A DNA stretch of 45,482 nucleotides from NCBI GenBank assembly GCA_902588255.1, contig CACIOK010000006.1, positions 1 through 45,482 of the forward strand. Direction: 5' to 3'. A program made the position numbers and the translations under genes. Source of the stretch: an uncultured Pelagibacteraceae bacterium (GTDB lineage Bacteria > Pseudomonadota > Alphaproteobacteria > Pelagibacterales > Pelagibacteraceae). Positions within the stretch are counted from its first letter, which is position 1. Each line of letters begins with the position of its first letter. Positions 28,221 to 37,557 of this stretch are shown here, piece by piece. The notes beneath the pieces are model-generated. The model searched no databases, was not told the origin of the DNA, and was given only the letters and a program-made list of their open reading frames with translations.

Positions 28221-29033
28221 ATGTTTTCTTTTTTTAAAAAAAAAAAAATTATTCCACATATAAGAATGTCTGGTGTTATCGGATCTGCTGGCAGATTTAA
28301 ACAAGGTATTGATTTTTCAGGTCAGCAAGAAATTATAAAAAAAGCTTTTTCATTTAAGAAGTCAGAAAACATAGCAATATCAATTAATTCTCCAGGCGGT
28401 TCGCCTGTCCAATCTCATTTAATTCATGATTATATAAGACAGTTGGCTAAAAAAAATAATAAAAAAGTTATAGTTTTTGCTGAAGATGTTGCGGCATCAG
28501 GTGGATACTTAATAGCGTGTGCTGGAGATGAAATATATGCAAATTCAAGTTCTATAGTAGGTTCAATTGGAGTTATTTCAGCTTCATTTGGTTTTCAAGA
28601 TGCTATCAAAAAAATTGGTATTCAAAGAAGGGTTTACACTGCTGGAAAAAATAAAAGCACTTTAGATCCTTTTAAAGAAGAAAAAGAAGAAGATATTGAA
28701 AGAATAAAAAAATTACAACTAGAGCTTCATTCAGATTTTATTGAAGTTGTAAAAAAAAGTAGAGGATCAAAACTTAAAGATCCTGAAAAAAATAATACTT
28801 TTACAGGAGAATTTTGGTCAGGGACCGCATCAATGAAATTAGGATTAATAGATGGTATTGGTAATGCAGAACAAATTTTAAGAGAAAAATTTGGCGAAGA
28901 CATAGTCATTAAAAAACTAGAGAAGCAAAAAAGTTTTATAGCAAAAAAACTTTCATCTTCAATAGATAATCAAATTGATAATATAGCTAGCGTTATAGAA
29001 GAAAGAGCCTTGTGGCAAAAATTTGGTTTATAG
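28221..29033 (+). CDS. sppA: S49 family serine peptidase (SppA/SohB type)
   Basis: 270 residues. The catalytic serine is S93 in VAASGGYLIAC and the likely general-base lysine is K145 in GKNKSTLDPF; the SINSPGGSP strand and GSIGVI are family features. Members degrade leftover signal peptides or small membrane proteins. This one lacks a clear signal peptide or membrane helix: its N-terminus is MFSFFKKKK, so it is probably peripheral or cytosolic. The ATG at 28221 is the first start in its frame (TAA at 28209) and has no ribosome binding site, whereas a strong AAGGAG sits 37 bases upstream in front of an out-of-frame TTG. It is followed immediately by glyQ. Confidence 0.9.
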   Translation: MFSFFKKKKIIPHIRMSGVIGSAGRFKQGIDFSGQQEIIKKAFSFKKSENIAISINSPGGSPVQSHLIHDYIRQLAKKNNKKVIVFAEDVAASGGYLIACAGDEIYANSSSIVGSIGVISASFGFQDAIKKIGIQRRVYTAGKNKSTLDPFKEEKEEDIERIKKLQLELHSDFIEVVKKSRGSKLKDPEKNNTFTGEFWSGTASMKLGLIDGIGNAEQILREKFGEDIVIKKLEKQKSFIAKKLSSSIDNQIDNIASVIEERALWQKFGL

Positions 29034-29927
29034 ATGCCAAAAAAAATAAAAAAGATAAAGAAAAAAAATAAACCTACATTTCAATCTTTTCAAGATACAA
29101 TCTTGAATTTACAGAAATATTGGAGCAAACATGGTTGTGTTATTGTACAACCTTACGATATGGAAGTTGGAGCTGGAACATTTCATCCCGCAACTACTCT
29201 AAGATCATTAGGACCTAAACCTTGGAAAGTTGCATATGTTCAACCATCAAGAAGACCAAGTGACGGAAGGTATGGAGATAATCCAAATAGATTACAACAT
29301 TATTATCAATTTCAAGTTTTAATAAAGCCATCTCCAAAAGAAATAAAAAAACTTTATTTAAATAGCTTAAATGTTATTGGTATAAGCCACAAAGATCATG
29401 ATATTAGATTTGTTGAGGACGACTGGGAAAGTCCAACCCTTGGAGCTGCAGGGCTAGGGTGGGAAGTTTGGTGTGATGGAATGGAAATTACACAATTTAC
29501 TTATTTTCAACAAATGGCAGGTATGGAATGCAAGCCAGTTTCTGTTGAATTAACCTATGGTCTTGAAAGAATCTGTATGTTTACTCAGCAAAAAAAAAAT
29601 GTGTTTGATCTTTTGTGGAACAATGAAGGAATTCAATATAGAGAAGTATTTCATCAAGCTGAAAGGGAATTTTCTGCATATAATTTTGAACATGCAAATA
29701 CTGAAAATTTATTTAAGATTTTTGATATGTTAGAATCAGAAGCTAAATCTTTGGTAGAAAAAAAAGTATCTTTGCCAGCTTATGATCAATGTCTAAAAGC
29801 CAGCCATATTTTTAATATTTTAGATGCCAGAGGTGTAATAAGTGTTGCTCAAAGAGCAGAATATATCGGAAGAATAAGAGATATAACCAAAGGTGTTGCT
29901 GAAATTTGGGTAAGTAGTCAACAATAA
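29034..29927 (+). CDS. glyQ: Glycyl-tRNA synthetase alpha subunit
   Basis: 297 residues. The N-terminus shows [21 protein letters not shown], and then [38 protein letters not shown] and [18 protein letters not shown], which define the catalytic alpha subunit of the bacterial alpha2beta2 enzyme. It forms glycyl-adenylate and charges tRNA-Gly. ATG follows directly after the sppA stop with no intervening base, so translational reinitiation is likely. glyS follows after two bases. Confidence 0.97.
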   Translation: MPKKIKKIKKKNKPTFQSFQDTILNLQKYWSKHGCVIVQPYDMEVGAGTFHPATTLRSLGPKPWKVAYVQPSRRPSDGRYGDNPNRLQHYYQFQVLIKPSPKEIKKLYLNSLNVIGISHKDHDIRFVEDDWESPTLGAAGLGWEVWCDGMEITQFTYFQQMAGMECKPVSVELTYGLERICMFTQQKKNVFDLLWNNEGIQYREVFHQAEREFSAYNFEHANTENLFKIFDMLESEAKSLVEKKVSLPAYDQCLKASHIFNILDARGVISVAQRAEYIGRIRDITKGVAEIWVSSQQ

Positions 29928-29929
29928 AA

Positions 29930-31996
29930 ATGGCAGAATTTTTTTTAGAATTTTTTAGTGAAGAAATACCTCCAAACTTACAAAAAAATGCAAGAGAATC
30001 TTTTTTGCAAAGTTTTCAAAAATTATTTGAGGAAAAAAAATTAAAATTTAAAAAATCAGCTTCTTACTCAACACCTAATAGACTAATAGTTTTATTTGAA
30101 GGTTTAGATAAAGAAATAAAAGAAAAATCTGAAGAAATTAGAGGTCCAAACATAAATGCTCCAGAAAAAGCTTTAGAAGGATTTTTAAGATCAAATAAAA
30201 TAACTGAAAATAAAATTTTTAAAAAAAAAACTGAAAAAGGGGAATTTTATTTTTTTAAAAAAGAAGAAAAAACTCTAAAAACTTTTGATTTATTGGAAAA
30301 AAACATTCCTTTAATTTTAGATAGATTGTCGTGGAAAAAATCGATGAAATGGGCAGATTATGACATGGAATGGGGAAGACCTTTAAAATCAATTTTATGC
30401 GTTTTTGATAATAAAAGCTTAAAATTTAAATTTCATCATTTAGAAAGCTCAAATGCTACATTTCTCGATAAAGAGTTTGAAGAAAAAAAGGGAGTTTTTA
30501 AGAATTTTAAAAGCTATCAGAGTTATTTTAAAAAAATAGGTACTATTATTGATCAAAATTCTAGAAAGAAATTAATTGAAAATTCATTAAATAAAATTTC
30601 AGAAAGAAAAAATCTTAAGCTTGATATTAATGCTAAACTTTTAAATGAAGTGGTCAATTTAGTGGATCAACCAAATATTCTAATTTGTAAATTTGATAAA
30701 AAATTTTTGAAAATACCCAAAGAGATTCTTATTATTACAATGCAGCATCATCAAAAGTATTTTCACACTTTTGATCAAAAAGAAAATATTACTAACGAAT
30801 TTTTTGTTGTAGCAAACAGCAAAGACCCAAAAGGTTTTGTAAAATTAGGAAATGAAAGAGTTGTAGACGCAAGATTAAATGATGCTAGTTTTTTTTGGGA
30901 AAAAAATAAATCTCAAAATTTAATTAAACAAATATCAAAATTAAAATTGATCAGTTATTTTGAAGGACTGGGGTCTTATTTTGATAAAGTTCAAAGAATG
31001 AGAAAGCTTGGCGGTATGATTTCAGACGAAATGCTCATAAGTAAAGATAAAGTAGAACTTTCAACATCTATATGTAAAATAGATTTAATTTCAGATATTG
31101 TTAATGAATTTCCTGAGCTTCAAGGAATAATGGGGGGATATTTCGCAAGCTCCCAAGGATTTGATAAAGATATTTCTTTAGCAATAAGCGAACATTATTT
31201 ACCCACAGGATTAGATAGCAGAGTTCCAAAGAAACCTTTTAGTATTACTTTAGCTTTAACTGATAAGTTAGATACTCTTGTTGGTTTTTTTGGAATTAAT
31301 CAAAAACCTACTAGCTCAAAAGATCCTTATGCATTGAGAAGATCAGCATTAGGAATTATCAGGCTACTATTAGAAAATAAAAAAGAATTTAAATTAAGTG
31401 ATTTAATAAATTATTCAATATCACTTTATAAAGATCAAGGATTTAAGTTTAAGAATGATAATGTTCAAAAGGATTTATCTTTATTTTTGGTTGATAGATT
31501 AAAGTTTTATATGAAAGAAAAAGATATTCGTTATGATATTATTGAAGCAAGTATAAATTCCTTTTCAATAGATAATGCGTCAAAAATTTATAATAAGGCA
31601 ATAGCTTTAAATAAATTTATTATTAATAGTTTTGGAAAAGATATAATTGAAAGCTATAAAAGAGCTTCAAATATCTTGGAAAATGAACTTAAAAATAAAG
31701 AATTAGATCTTTCAAATACTACTGATCCTGGAATTTTTAAAAATGATTATGAAAAAAATTTATATAAAAAAATACATGAATTAAGAAAATACTTTACAAG
31801 TATTAATAAAGATGAGGATTACCAGGTAACTCTTGGAAACCTAGCTGATGCTAAATTAATTATTAATGAATTTTTCGATAATGTGATTGTTAACGATGAA
31901 GATCAGAGTATAAAAAAAAATCGATTGGAACTTTTACAAATGTTATGTAAAACATTTGACAATTATATAAATTTTTCAAATATTGAAACTACTTAG
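29930..31996 (+). CDS. glyS: Glycyl-tRNA synthetase beta subunit
   Basis: 688 residues. It begins AEFFLEFFSEEIPPNLQ, the usual beta-subunit N-terminus, and contains ITMQHHQKYF, RVVDARLNDASFFWE and GIIRLLLENK. The subunit binds tRNA-Gly and contains a divergent HD-like domain and a C-terminal anticodon-binding region. Its sequence is strongly enriched in lysine and phenylalanine relative to other species, in line with the base composition. It ends in a one-base overlap with ppdK (TAGTG). Confidence 0.95.
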   Translation: MAEFFLEFFSEEIPPNLQKNARESFLQSFQKLFEEKKLKFKKSASYSTPNRLIVLFEGLDKEIKEKSEEIRGPNINAPEKALEGFLRSNKITENKIFKKKTEKGEFYFFKKEEKTLKTFDLLEKNIPLILDRLSWKKSMKWADYDMEWGRPLKSILCVFDNKSLKFKFHHLESSNATFLDKEFEEKKGVFKNFKSYQSYFKKIGTIIDQNSRKKLIENSLNKISERKNLKLDINAKLLNEVVNLVDQPNILICKFDKKFLKIPKEILIITMQHHQKYFHTFDQKENITNEFFVVANSKDPKGFVKLGNERVVDARLNDASFFWEKNKSQNLIKQISKLKLISYFEGLGSYFDKVQRMRKLGGMISDEMLISKDKVELSTSICKIDLISDIVNEFPELQGIMGGYFASSQGFDKDISLAISEHYLPTGLDSRVPKKPFSITLALTDKLDTLVGFFGINQKPTSSKDPYALRRSALGIIRLLLENKKEFKLSDLINYSISLYKDQGFKFKNDNVQKDLSLFLVDRLKFYMKEKDIRYDIIEASINSFSIDNASKIYNKAIALNKFIINSFGKDIIESYKRASNILENELKNKELDLSNTTDPGIFKNDYEKNLYKKIHELRKYFTSINKDEDYQVTLGNLADAKLIINEFFDNVIVNDEDQSIKKNRLELLQMLCKTFDNYINFSNIETT

Positions 31997-34656
31997 TGAC
32001 CAAATTAATTTTAAATTTTAAATCAAAGGAAATAACAAAAATAAAGAATCCTAAAAACCTTTTAGGAGGAAAGGGCGCAAATCTTTCTCAAATGGGCAAA
32101 ATGGGGCTACCAGTTCCATCTGGATTTACAATTTCAACAAAAGTATGTGAGTTATTTTATAAGAATAAAAAAAAACTTAATTCAAAAATAATTAAAAATA
32201 TAGAAAAAGAACTCAAAAAAGTCGAGAAAGAATCTGGAAAGAAATTTGGTGATTTAAAAAATCCTTTACTGGTATCGGTGAGATCGGGAGCTAGAATATC
32301 TATGCCTGGCATGATGGATACAATTTTAAATCTTGGTTTAAATGATAAAACAGTTTTATCATTGGGAAAAAAGACTTCTAACATTAGATTTGCAAAAGAC
32401 AGCTATAGAAGATTTATTCAAATGTACTCAAATGTTGTTTTGGGTGTTGAAAACTACAATTTTGAAGAATTGATTGAAAACTACAAACTTACAAAAGGAG
32501 TTCTTCTTGATACAGAATTAGATGCTGATGATTGGGATGGTTTAATTAATGATTTTAAAAAAATTGTTAAAGAAAAAACAAAAAAAGAATTTCCACAAAA
32601 CGTATATCAACAATTAGTTGGAGCTATTTCTGCCGTATTTTTATCTTGGGAAAGTAATAGAGCGAAAGTTTATAGAAAGCTTAATCATATCCCTTCAGAT
32701 TGGGGAACAGCAGTCAATGTGCAATCAATGGTTTTTGGTAACATGGGTAATGATTGTGCTACAGGAGTTGCATTTACACGAAATCCATCTGATGGAGTAA
32801 ATGAAATTTATGGTGAGTATCTAATTAATGCTCAAGGGGAGGATGTAGTTGCTGGTACAAGAACTCCTCAGTATATAACTAAAAAAGCGAAAAAACTCGC
32901 AAACTCAAAAGAAAGCTCAATGGAAGAAACAATGCCTAAAATTTTTAAAGAATTAAAGAAAATTTTAAAAATTTTAGAAAAATATTACAAGGATATGCAG
33001 GACGTTGAGTTTACAGTTGAAAATCAAAAGCTTTGGATTTTGCAAACTAGATCAGGGAAAAGAACAGCAAAATCTTCAGTTAAGATAGCAGTTGATATGG
33101 TTAAAGAAAAAATAATTTCAAAAAAACAAGCAATTTTAAGAATAGATCCTAATACTTTAGAAACTCTTTTGCATCCAAGTTTAGATGAAAAAAGTGAATT
33201 GAATGTAATAGCCAAAGGTCTACCTGCATCACCAGGAGCTGCGAGTGGAAAAGTAGTTTTTTCATCAGATGAAGCAGAAAGACTCAGTGGTGTTATGCAA
33301 AATACAATTTTAGTAAGAATAGAAACTTCTCCTGACGACATTCATGGAATGCATGCAGCAAAAGGAATTCTAACTGCTAGAGGAGGAATGACTAGTCATG
33401 CAGCAGTTGTAGCAAGAGGAATGGGAAGACCCTGCGTATCAGGTTCTAGCGAGATTGAAATTGATTACAAAAATAAATTATTCAAGACAAAAAACTATGA
33501 AATTAAGGAAGGTGATATAATTACTATTGATGGATCAACCGGTAGAATAATTTTAGGAAAAGTTAAAACAATTAAACCAGAGATTTCGAGTGATTTTTCT
33601 AAAGTTTTGAACTGGGCAGATAGTTCAAGAAAATTAAAAATTAGAACAAATTCTGAAACTCCACTTGATAGCAAAATTGCTAGAGAATTTGGTGCTGAAG
33701 GTATTGGATTGTGTAGAACAGAGCATATGTTTTTTGAAGAAGAGAGAATTCTTTCGGTCAGACAAATGATATTATCAAAATCAAAAGAAGATAGAGACAA
33801 AGCTCTAGCTAAGTTGTTACCTCACCAAAAGAACGATTTTGTTGAAATATTTAAAATAATGAATGGATTGCCAGTTACAGTAAGGTTACTGGACCCACCT
33901 TTGCACGAATTTTTACCAAAAAGTGAAAATGAAATAAATGATGTAGCCAAATCACTTAATTTATCAACCGAAGAAGTTAAAGCAAGAACTGACGAACTCC
34001 ATGAGCATAATCCAATGCTTGGACATAGAGGATGCAGATTAGGAATTTCTTTTCCTGAGATTTATGAAATGCAATGTAAAGCTATATTTGAAGCTCTTGT
34101 TGAGTGTAAAAGAAAAAAATTAAAACCTATTATGCCAGAAATAATGATTCCATTAGTTTCTACAGAGGCCGAAATAAAAATTATGAAAGATTTGGTAATT
34201 AGAGTAGCAAGACAAGTTCAAAATGAAAATAAAGTTAAAATAAACTTTCTAGTAGGTACAATGATAGAACTTCCAAGAGCAGCTTTAAAAGCAAAAGATA
34301 TTGCAAAACATGCAGAATTTTTTAGTTTTGGAACGAACGATCTAACCCAAACAACATTTGGAATAAGCAGAGACGATAGTGGAAAGTTTTTAAGTGATTA
34401 CCTAGAAAATAAGATTTTTGACATAGATCCGTTCATATCAATTGATGAAGGAGTTGGAGATTTAATTGAAATTGCAACTTTAAGAGGAAAGAAACAAAAT
34501 AAAAAAATTAAGCTAGGAATATGTGGAGAGCATGGGGGAGATCCAAAAAGTATTCATTTTTGTTCTAAAACAGGTTTGGATTATGTTTCTTGTTCACCTT
34601 ATAGAGTTCCTGTTGCGAGATTATCAGCAGCTCAAGCTGAAATTAAAAAGAATTAA
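31996..34656 (+). CDS. ppdK: Pyruvate phosphate dikinase PpdK
   Basis: 886 residues, full length. N-terminal ATP-grasp region with LLGGKGANLSQMGKMGLPVP and VSVRSGARISMPGMMDTILN; phosphohistidine domain with GGMTSHAAVVARGMG; and C-terminal PEP-binding barrel with GLCRTEHMFFEEERI, FSFGTNDLTQTTFG and GICGEHGGD. It interconverts pyruvate + ATP + Pi and PEP + AMP + PPi, allowing gluconeogenic PEP formation or a PPi-linked glycolytic step. The start is GTG at 31996, overlapping the glyS stop by one base. Its stop overlaps the convergent nadC stop by four bases (TTAA). Confidence 0.96.
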   Translation: MTKLILNFKSKEITKIKNPKNLLGGKGANLSQMGKMGLPVPSGFTISTKVCELFYKNKKKLNSKIIKNIEKELKKVEKESGKKFGDLKNPLLVSVRSGARISMPGMMDTILNLGLNDKTVLSLGKKTSNIRFAKDSYRRFIQMYSNVVLGVENYNFEELIENYKLTKGVLLDTELDADDWDGLINDFKKIVKEKTKKEFPQNVYQQLVGAISAVFLSWESNRAKVYRKLNHIPSDWGTAVNVQSMVFGNMGNDCATGVAFTRNPSDGVNEIYGEYLINAQGEDVVAGTRTPQYITKKAKKLANSKESSMEETMPKIFKELKKILKILEKYYKDMQDVEFTVENQKLWILQTRSGKRTAKSSVKIAVDMVKEKIISKKQAILRIDPNTLETLLHPSLDEKSELNVIAKGLPASPGAASGKVVFSSDEAERLSGVMQNTILVRIETSPDDIHGMHAAKGILTARGGMTSHAAVVARGMGRPCVSGSSEIEIDYKNKLFKTKNYEIKEGDIITIDGSTGRIILGKVKTIKPEISSDFSKVLNWADSSRKLKIRTNSETPLDSKIAREFGAEGIGLCRTEHMFFEEERILSVRQMILSKSKEDRDKALAKLLPHQKNDFVEIFKIMNGLPVTVRLLDPPLHEFLPKSENEINDVAKSLNLSTEEVKARTDELHEHNPMLGHRGCRLGISFPEIYEMQCKAIFEALVECKRKKLKPIMPEIMIPLVSTEAEIKIMKDLVIRVARQVQNENKVKINFLVGTMIELPRAALKAKDIAKHAEFFSFGTNDLTQTTFGISRDDSGKFLSDYLENKIFDIDPFISIDEGVGDLIEIATLRGKKQNKKIKLGICGEHGGDPKSIHFCSKTGLDYVSCSPYRVPVARLSAAQAEIKKN

Positions 34657-35486
34657 ATTTCTAATTTTAAATCTATAGAATTAAAAGAATGCGTTAGAGA
34701 TCCAATGGAAATTCTTTCAACACCTGTGCTAGCAATTTTTTTTACATTTTTTAATGTAATACCTCCTGAGGCTTCTGTTTCATAAAATTTTTTTGATAGC
34801 TTTACACCTTTTCTTAAAATTTTAGGACTCATATTATCAAACAATACTCGGTCAAATTCTAAACCAATTACCTTTTTTAATTGACTAAGATTATCTATTT
34901 CAACTGTAATTTTTTTACCCTTTTTTTTCTTTATAGCTAATTGAATTAATTTTTTTATATCTAAGCTTGCAACATGGTTATCTTTTATCAAATATTCGTC
35001 ACTTAAATTAAATCTGTGATTAATTCCACCTCCTAATTTTACTGCATATTTTTGAATTACTCTTAGATTTGGTATTGTTTTCCTTGTACAACAAATTTTA
35101 CTTTTTTTTCCTACTTTTTTTACAAAGTGATCAGTTGTGGTAGCAATACCTGATATGTGAGATAAGAAATTTAATGCAATTCTTTCTCCGGTTAATATGT
35201 GTTTTATATTACCCTCTATTGTAGCAATTAGATCACCTTTTTTAATTTTAGATCCTTCTTTTTTTTTTAAATTAATTCTGATTTTTTTATCTATTAATTT
35301 AAATGTTTGTTTAGCAAACTCTAATCCGCCTATTATTCCAGATTGATTGGAAATTAATTTTACCTTTTTTTTAACATTATTTTTTAAAAGATTTGAAGAA
35401 ATATCTCCTGAAGGATAAAGATCTTCATTTAAAGCTGATTTGCAAATGCCTCGTATAAAATTTTTACTTAGATTTATTTTTGACAC
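34653..35486 (-). CDS. nadC: Nicotinate-nucleotide pyrophosphorylase (quinolinate phosphoribosyltransferase) NadC
   Basis: 277 residues. Signatures: DLYPSGDISS near the N-terminus, GERIALNFLSHISGIATTT, CTRKTIPNLRVIQKYAV, GGGINHRFNLSDEYLIKDNH and TEASGGITLKNV. It converts quinolinate and PRPP to nicotinate mononucleotide in de novo NAD synthesis. It follows nadA by five bases, so the two form an operon. No nadB lies between or next to them, so the aspartate-oxidising step must be encoded elsewhere or done by a different enzyme. Confidence 0.95.
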   Translation of the reverse strand: MSKINLSKNFIRGICKSALNEDLYPSGDISSNLLKNNVKKKVKLISNQSGIIGGLEFAKQTFKLIDKKIRINLKKKEGSKIKKGDLIATIEGNIKHILTGERIALNFLSHISGIATTTDHFVKKVGKKSKICCTRKTIPNLRVIQKYAVKLGGGINHRFNLSDEYLIKDNHVASLDIKKLIQLAIKKKKGKKITVEIDNLSQLKKVIGLEFDRVLFDNMSPKILRKGVKLSKKFYETEASGGITLKNVKKIASTGVERISIGSLTHSFNSIDLKLEI

Positions 35487-35491
35487 AGAAT

Positions 35492-36496
35492 TTATCTGCC
35501 TATTTTTGTCATTCTTTCTACTGATTTTTTTGCTTTCTCAATAGTTACTTCATCCATTAAAATTTCGTTAGTTTCATTTTGTAGGCAGTCTAAAATTTTT
35601 GGTAGAGTAATTTTTTTCATATGAGGACATAAGTTGCATGGTCTTATAAATTTAACATTTGGGTTATCAACTTGGACATTGTCGCTCATCGAACACTCCG
35701 TAACCATCATAACTTTTTCTGGCTGATTATCTTTTACATATTTTATCATTCCACTAGTGGATCCAGTAAAATCACTTGCATTTATAACATCAGGAGGACA
35801 CTCGGGATGTGCTATTACTTTAATTCCTGGATTATTTTTTCTAATTTCATTTATTTCTTGATCGTTAAATTGTTCATGGACTTCACATGTTCCTTTCCAA
35901 GATATTATTTCAACATCTGTTTGAGAAGCTACATATTTTGCCAAGTAGTCATCGGGTAAAAAAATTACTTTTTTAACACCAAGTGAATTTACTATTTTAA
36001 CAGCATTTGCTGAAGTACAGCAAACATCAGTCTCAGATTTTACATCTGCTGAAGTGTTAACATAAGACACAACAGGCACACCTGGATATTTTTTTTTCAA
36101 ATTTCTTACATCTTCACCTGTAATAGAAGACGACAATGAACAACCTGCACTCATATCTGGAAGTAAAACTTTTTTATTTGGACTCATAAGCTTTGCAGTT
36201 TCCGCCATGAAGTGGACACCACACATAACAATAATATCTGCTTTTGTTTTTGCTGCTTCAACAGCTAAAGCAAGTGAGTCAGCTGAAAAATCTGATATCC
36301 CATGATATATTTCTGGAGTTTGATAATTGTGAGCAAGTATAACTGCGTTCTTCTCTTTTTTTAATTTATTGATTGCATAAATATAAGGGGCATGACTTGA
36401 CCATTCAATCTCAGGAACAGCCTTTGAAATTTTTTGATAAATTGGTTCTGTTGCTTTTCTTATTTCAGCAGTAAACTCCATATTTAAATCTATCAA
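35492..36496 (-). CDS. nadA: Quinolinate synthase NadA
   Basis: 334 residues. Cysteine ligands for the 4Fe-4S cluster are seen in VMCGVHFMAETAK, in the central VTECSMSDN segment and in PCNLCPHMKK near the C-terminus; other motifs are ILAHNYQTPEIY, DMSAGCSLSS and HPECPPDV. It condenses iminoaspartate with dihydroxyacetone phosphate to quinolinate. The first ATG (36496) was kept; a methionine at residue 6 (MEFTAEIRK) is an equally acceptable start. It is divergent from tRNA-Leu across 39 bases. Confidence 0.95.
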   Translation of the reverse strand: MIDLNMEFTAEIRKATEPIYQKISKAVPEIEWSSHAPYIYAINKLKKEKNAVILAHNYQTPEIYHGISDFSADSLALAVEAAKTKADIIVMCGVHFMAETAKLMSPNKKVLLPDMSAGCSLSSSITGEDVRNLKKKYPGVPVVSYVNTSADVKSETDVCCTSANAVKIVNSLGVKKVIFLPDDYLAKYVASQTDVEIISWKGTCEVHEQFNDQEINEIRKNNPGIKVIAHPECPPDVINASDFTGSTSGMIKYVKDNQPEKVMMVTECSMSDNVQVDNPNVKFIRPCNLCPHMKKITLPKILDCLQNETNEILMDEVTIEKAKKSVERMTKIGR

Positions 36497-36497
36497 C

Positions 36498-36526
36498 TTG
36501 CAACATAAATGTCATTCAATTATTCT
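36498..36526 (+). promoter_or_regulatory. Promoter of tRNA-Leu
   Basis: TTGCAA (36498-36503) and TATTCT (36521-36526) are separated by exactly 17 bases and lie 9 bases before the tRNA, which gives a sensible start point a few bases upstream of the mature 5' end. Confidence 0.6.
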
Positions 36527-36535
36527 GACGCATGA

Positions 36536-36621
36536 GCGGCCATGCTGAAATTGGTAGACAGGCACGGTTGAGGGCCGTGTGGGCCTAGCCTATGAGAGTT
36601 CGAGTCTCTCTGGCCGCACCA
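36536..36621 (+). tRNA. tRNA-Leu (anticodon GAG)
   Basis: 86 bases including an encoded CCA. Acceptor arms GCGGCCA/TGGCCGC pair perfectly; anticodon stem CACGG/CCGTG encloses TTGAGGG, giving anticodon GAG (CUC/CUU codons). A long variable arm (class II) and T arm with GAGTTCGAGTCTC are present. ygfZ ends eight bases downstream on the other strand. Confidence 0.96.
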
Positions 36622-36629
36622 TTTCTAAT

Positions 36630-37514
36630 TTATTTTAACCAATCTGGTTTTAAAACCTTTATTAATGCAGAACCACAGTTTAATTTTTTATCAAAATCAA
36701 AATTTTCATCTTTAAATTTAATCAGTCCAAAAGGATATTTTTCGCTAATTAATATCTTACCTAGATCTTTTTTGTTAATTGATACTTGGTCATCAATTTT
36801 TATTACCCCGTCTAGTACTTTTATTGGTAATAATTTCTTTGAAAGTTTATTTTTTAGTTTAATTCTTGCTGTATTTTCTTGTCCCACATAACAACCTTTT
36901 TTAAAATCTATTCCGTTTAGTTCTTCAAAATTACACTCAATTCCAAAAAGTTTGTTTTGTAATTTATCAGTATTTAACTGTGAAACACCCAATCTAAAAC
37001 TGAAATCATAGTAATCTTTGCTAGCGGCAGGACTTAGCTCTAATTTTTTGATTGAAAGATAAAGCTTTTCTAAATTAATTATAAGTCTTCCTCCCAACTC
37101 TTTATTTCTTGGATCTAAAACTATTGGGTCTTCTCTATATTTTGTTGTAAAACCACTTTCTTCTTTAATATTTTTAAAAGATAAAAACTTTTCCTTACTT
37201 ATTGCAGCTACTACAAACTCATTACTTAGGTTTAAAATTTCTACTTTAGACCTTAATTTATAAACGTGTAGTTGTTTATAAAGTTGGTCTATTTGTTTTC
37301 TTTCACAATCAAAGAAATAACCTTTTTTATGTTTTACAATTATAAAATCAAAAAGATATTTACCCTGGGGTGTGAGCAAAGAAGCAAAGCAACTCATACT
37401 ATCTGTTACTTTGGTAATATCGTTAGTAATTATATTTTGTAGATATTCTAAAACATCTTCCCCGTGAATATAAATTATTCCTCTATCTTCTAATGTATAA
37501 ATATTATTATTCAT
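36630..37514 (-). CDS. ygfZ: YgfZ/GcvT-like folate-binding protein, Fe-S cluster assembly factor
   Basis: 294 residues from the ATG at 37514. The diagnostic motif is KGCYVGQE (in FKKGCYVGQENTARI), and the N-terminal LEDRGIIYIHGEDVLEYLQN matches the family. YgfZ binds tetrahydrofolate and helps assemble or repair Fe-S clusters, which suits a neighbourhood with NadA and ferredoxin. The frame stays open upstream to 37766, but those 84 residues lie entirely within the dihydroorotase gene on the other strand and do not resemble YgfZ, so the internal ATG is preferred. It ends 8 bases from tRNA-Leu. Confidence 0.9.
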   Translation of the reverse strand: MNNNIYTLEDRGIIYIHGEDVLEYLQNIITNDITKVTDSMSCFASLLTPQGKYLFDFIIVKHKKGYFFDCERKQIDQLYKQLHVYKLRSKVEILNLSNEFVVAAISKEKFLSFKNIKEESGFTTKYREDPIVLDPRNKELGGRLIINLEKLYLSIKKLELSPAASKDYYDFSFRLGVSQLNTDKLQNKLFGIECNFEELNGIDFKKGCYVGQENTARIKLKNKLSKKLLPIKVLDGVIKIDDQVSINKKDLGKILISEKYPFGLIKFKDENFDFDKKLNCGSALIKVLKPDWLK

Positions 37515-37532
37515 AATTGATTGATCATACTT

Positions 37533-37538
37533 TATAAT
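37533..37538 (+). promoter_or_regulatory. -10 box upstream of pyrC
   Basis: Consensus TATAAT, 19 bases before the pyrC start in the 43-base gap shared with divergent ygfZ. No good -35 is seen at the right distance. A TATGAT on the minus strand (37522-37527) may serve ygfZ. Confidence 0.35.
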
Positions 37539-37557
37539 ATAATAACTTTTTTTAAAA

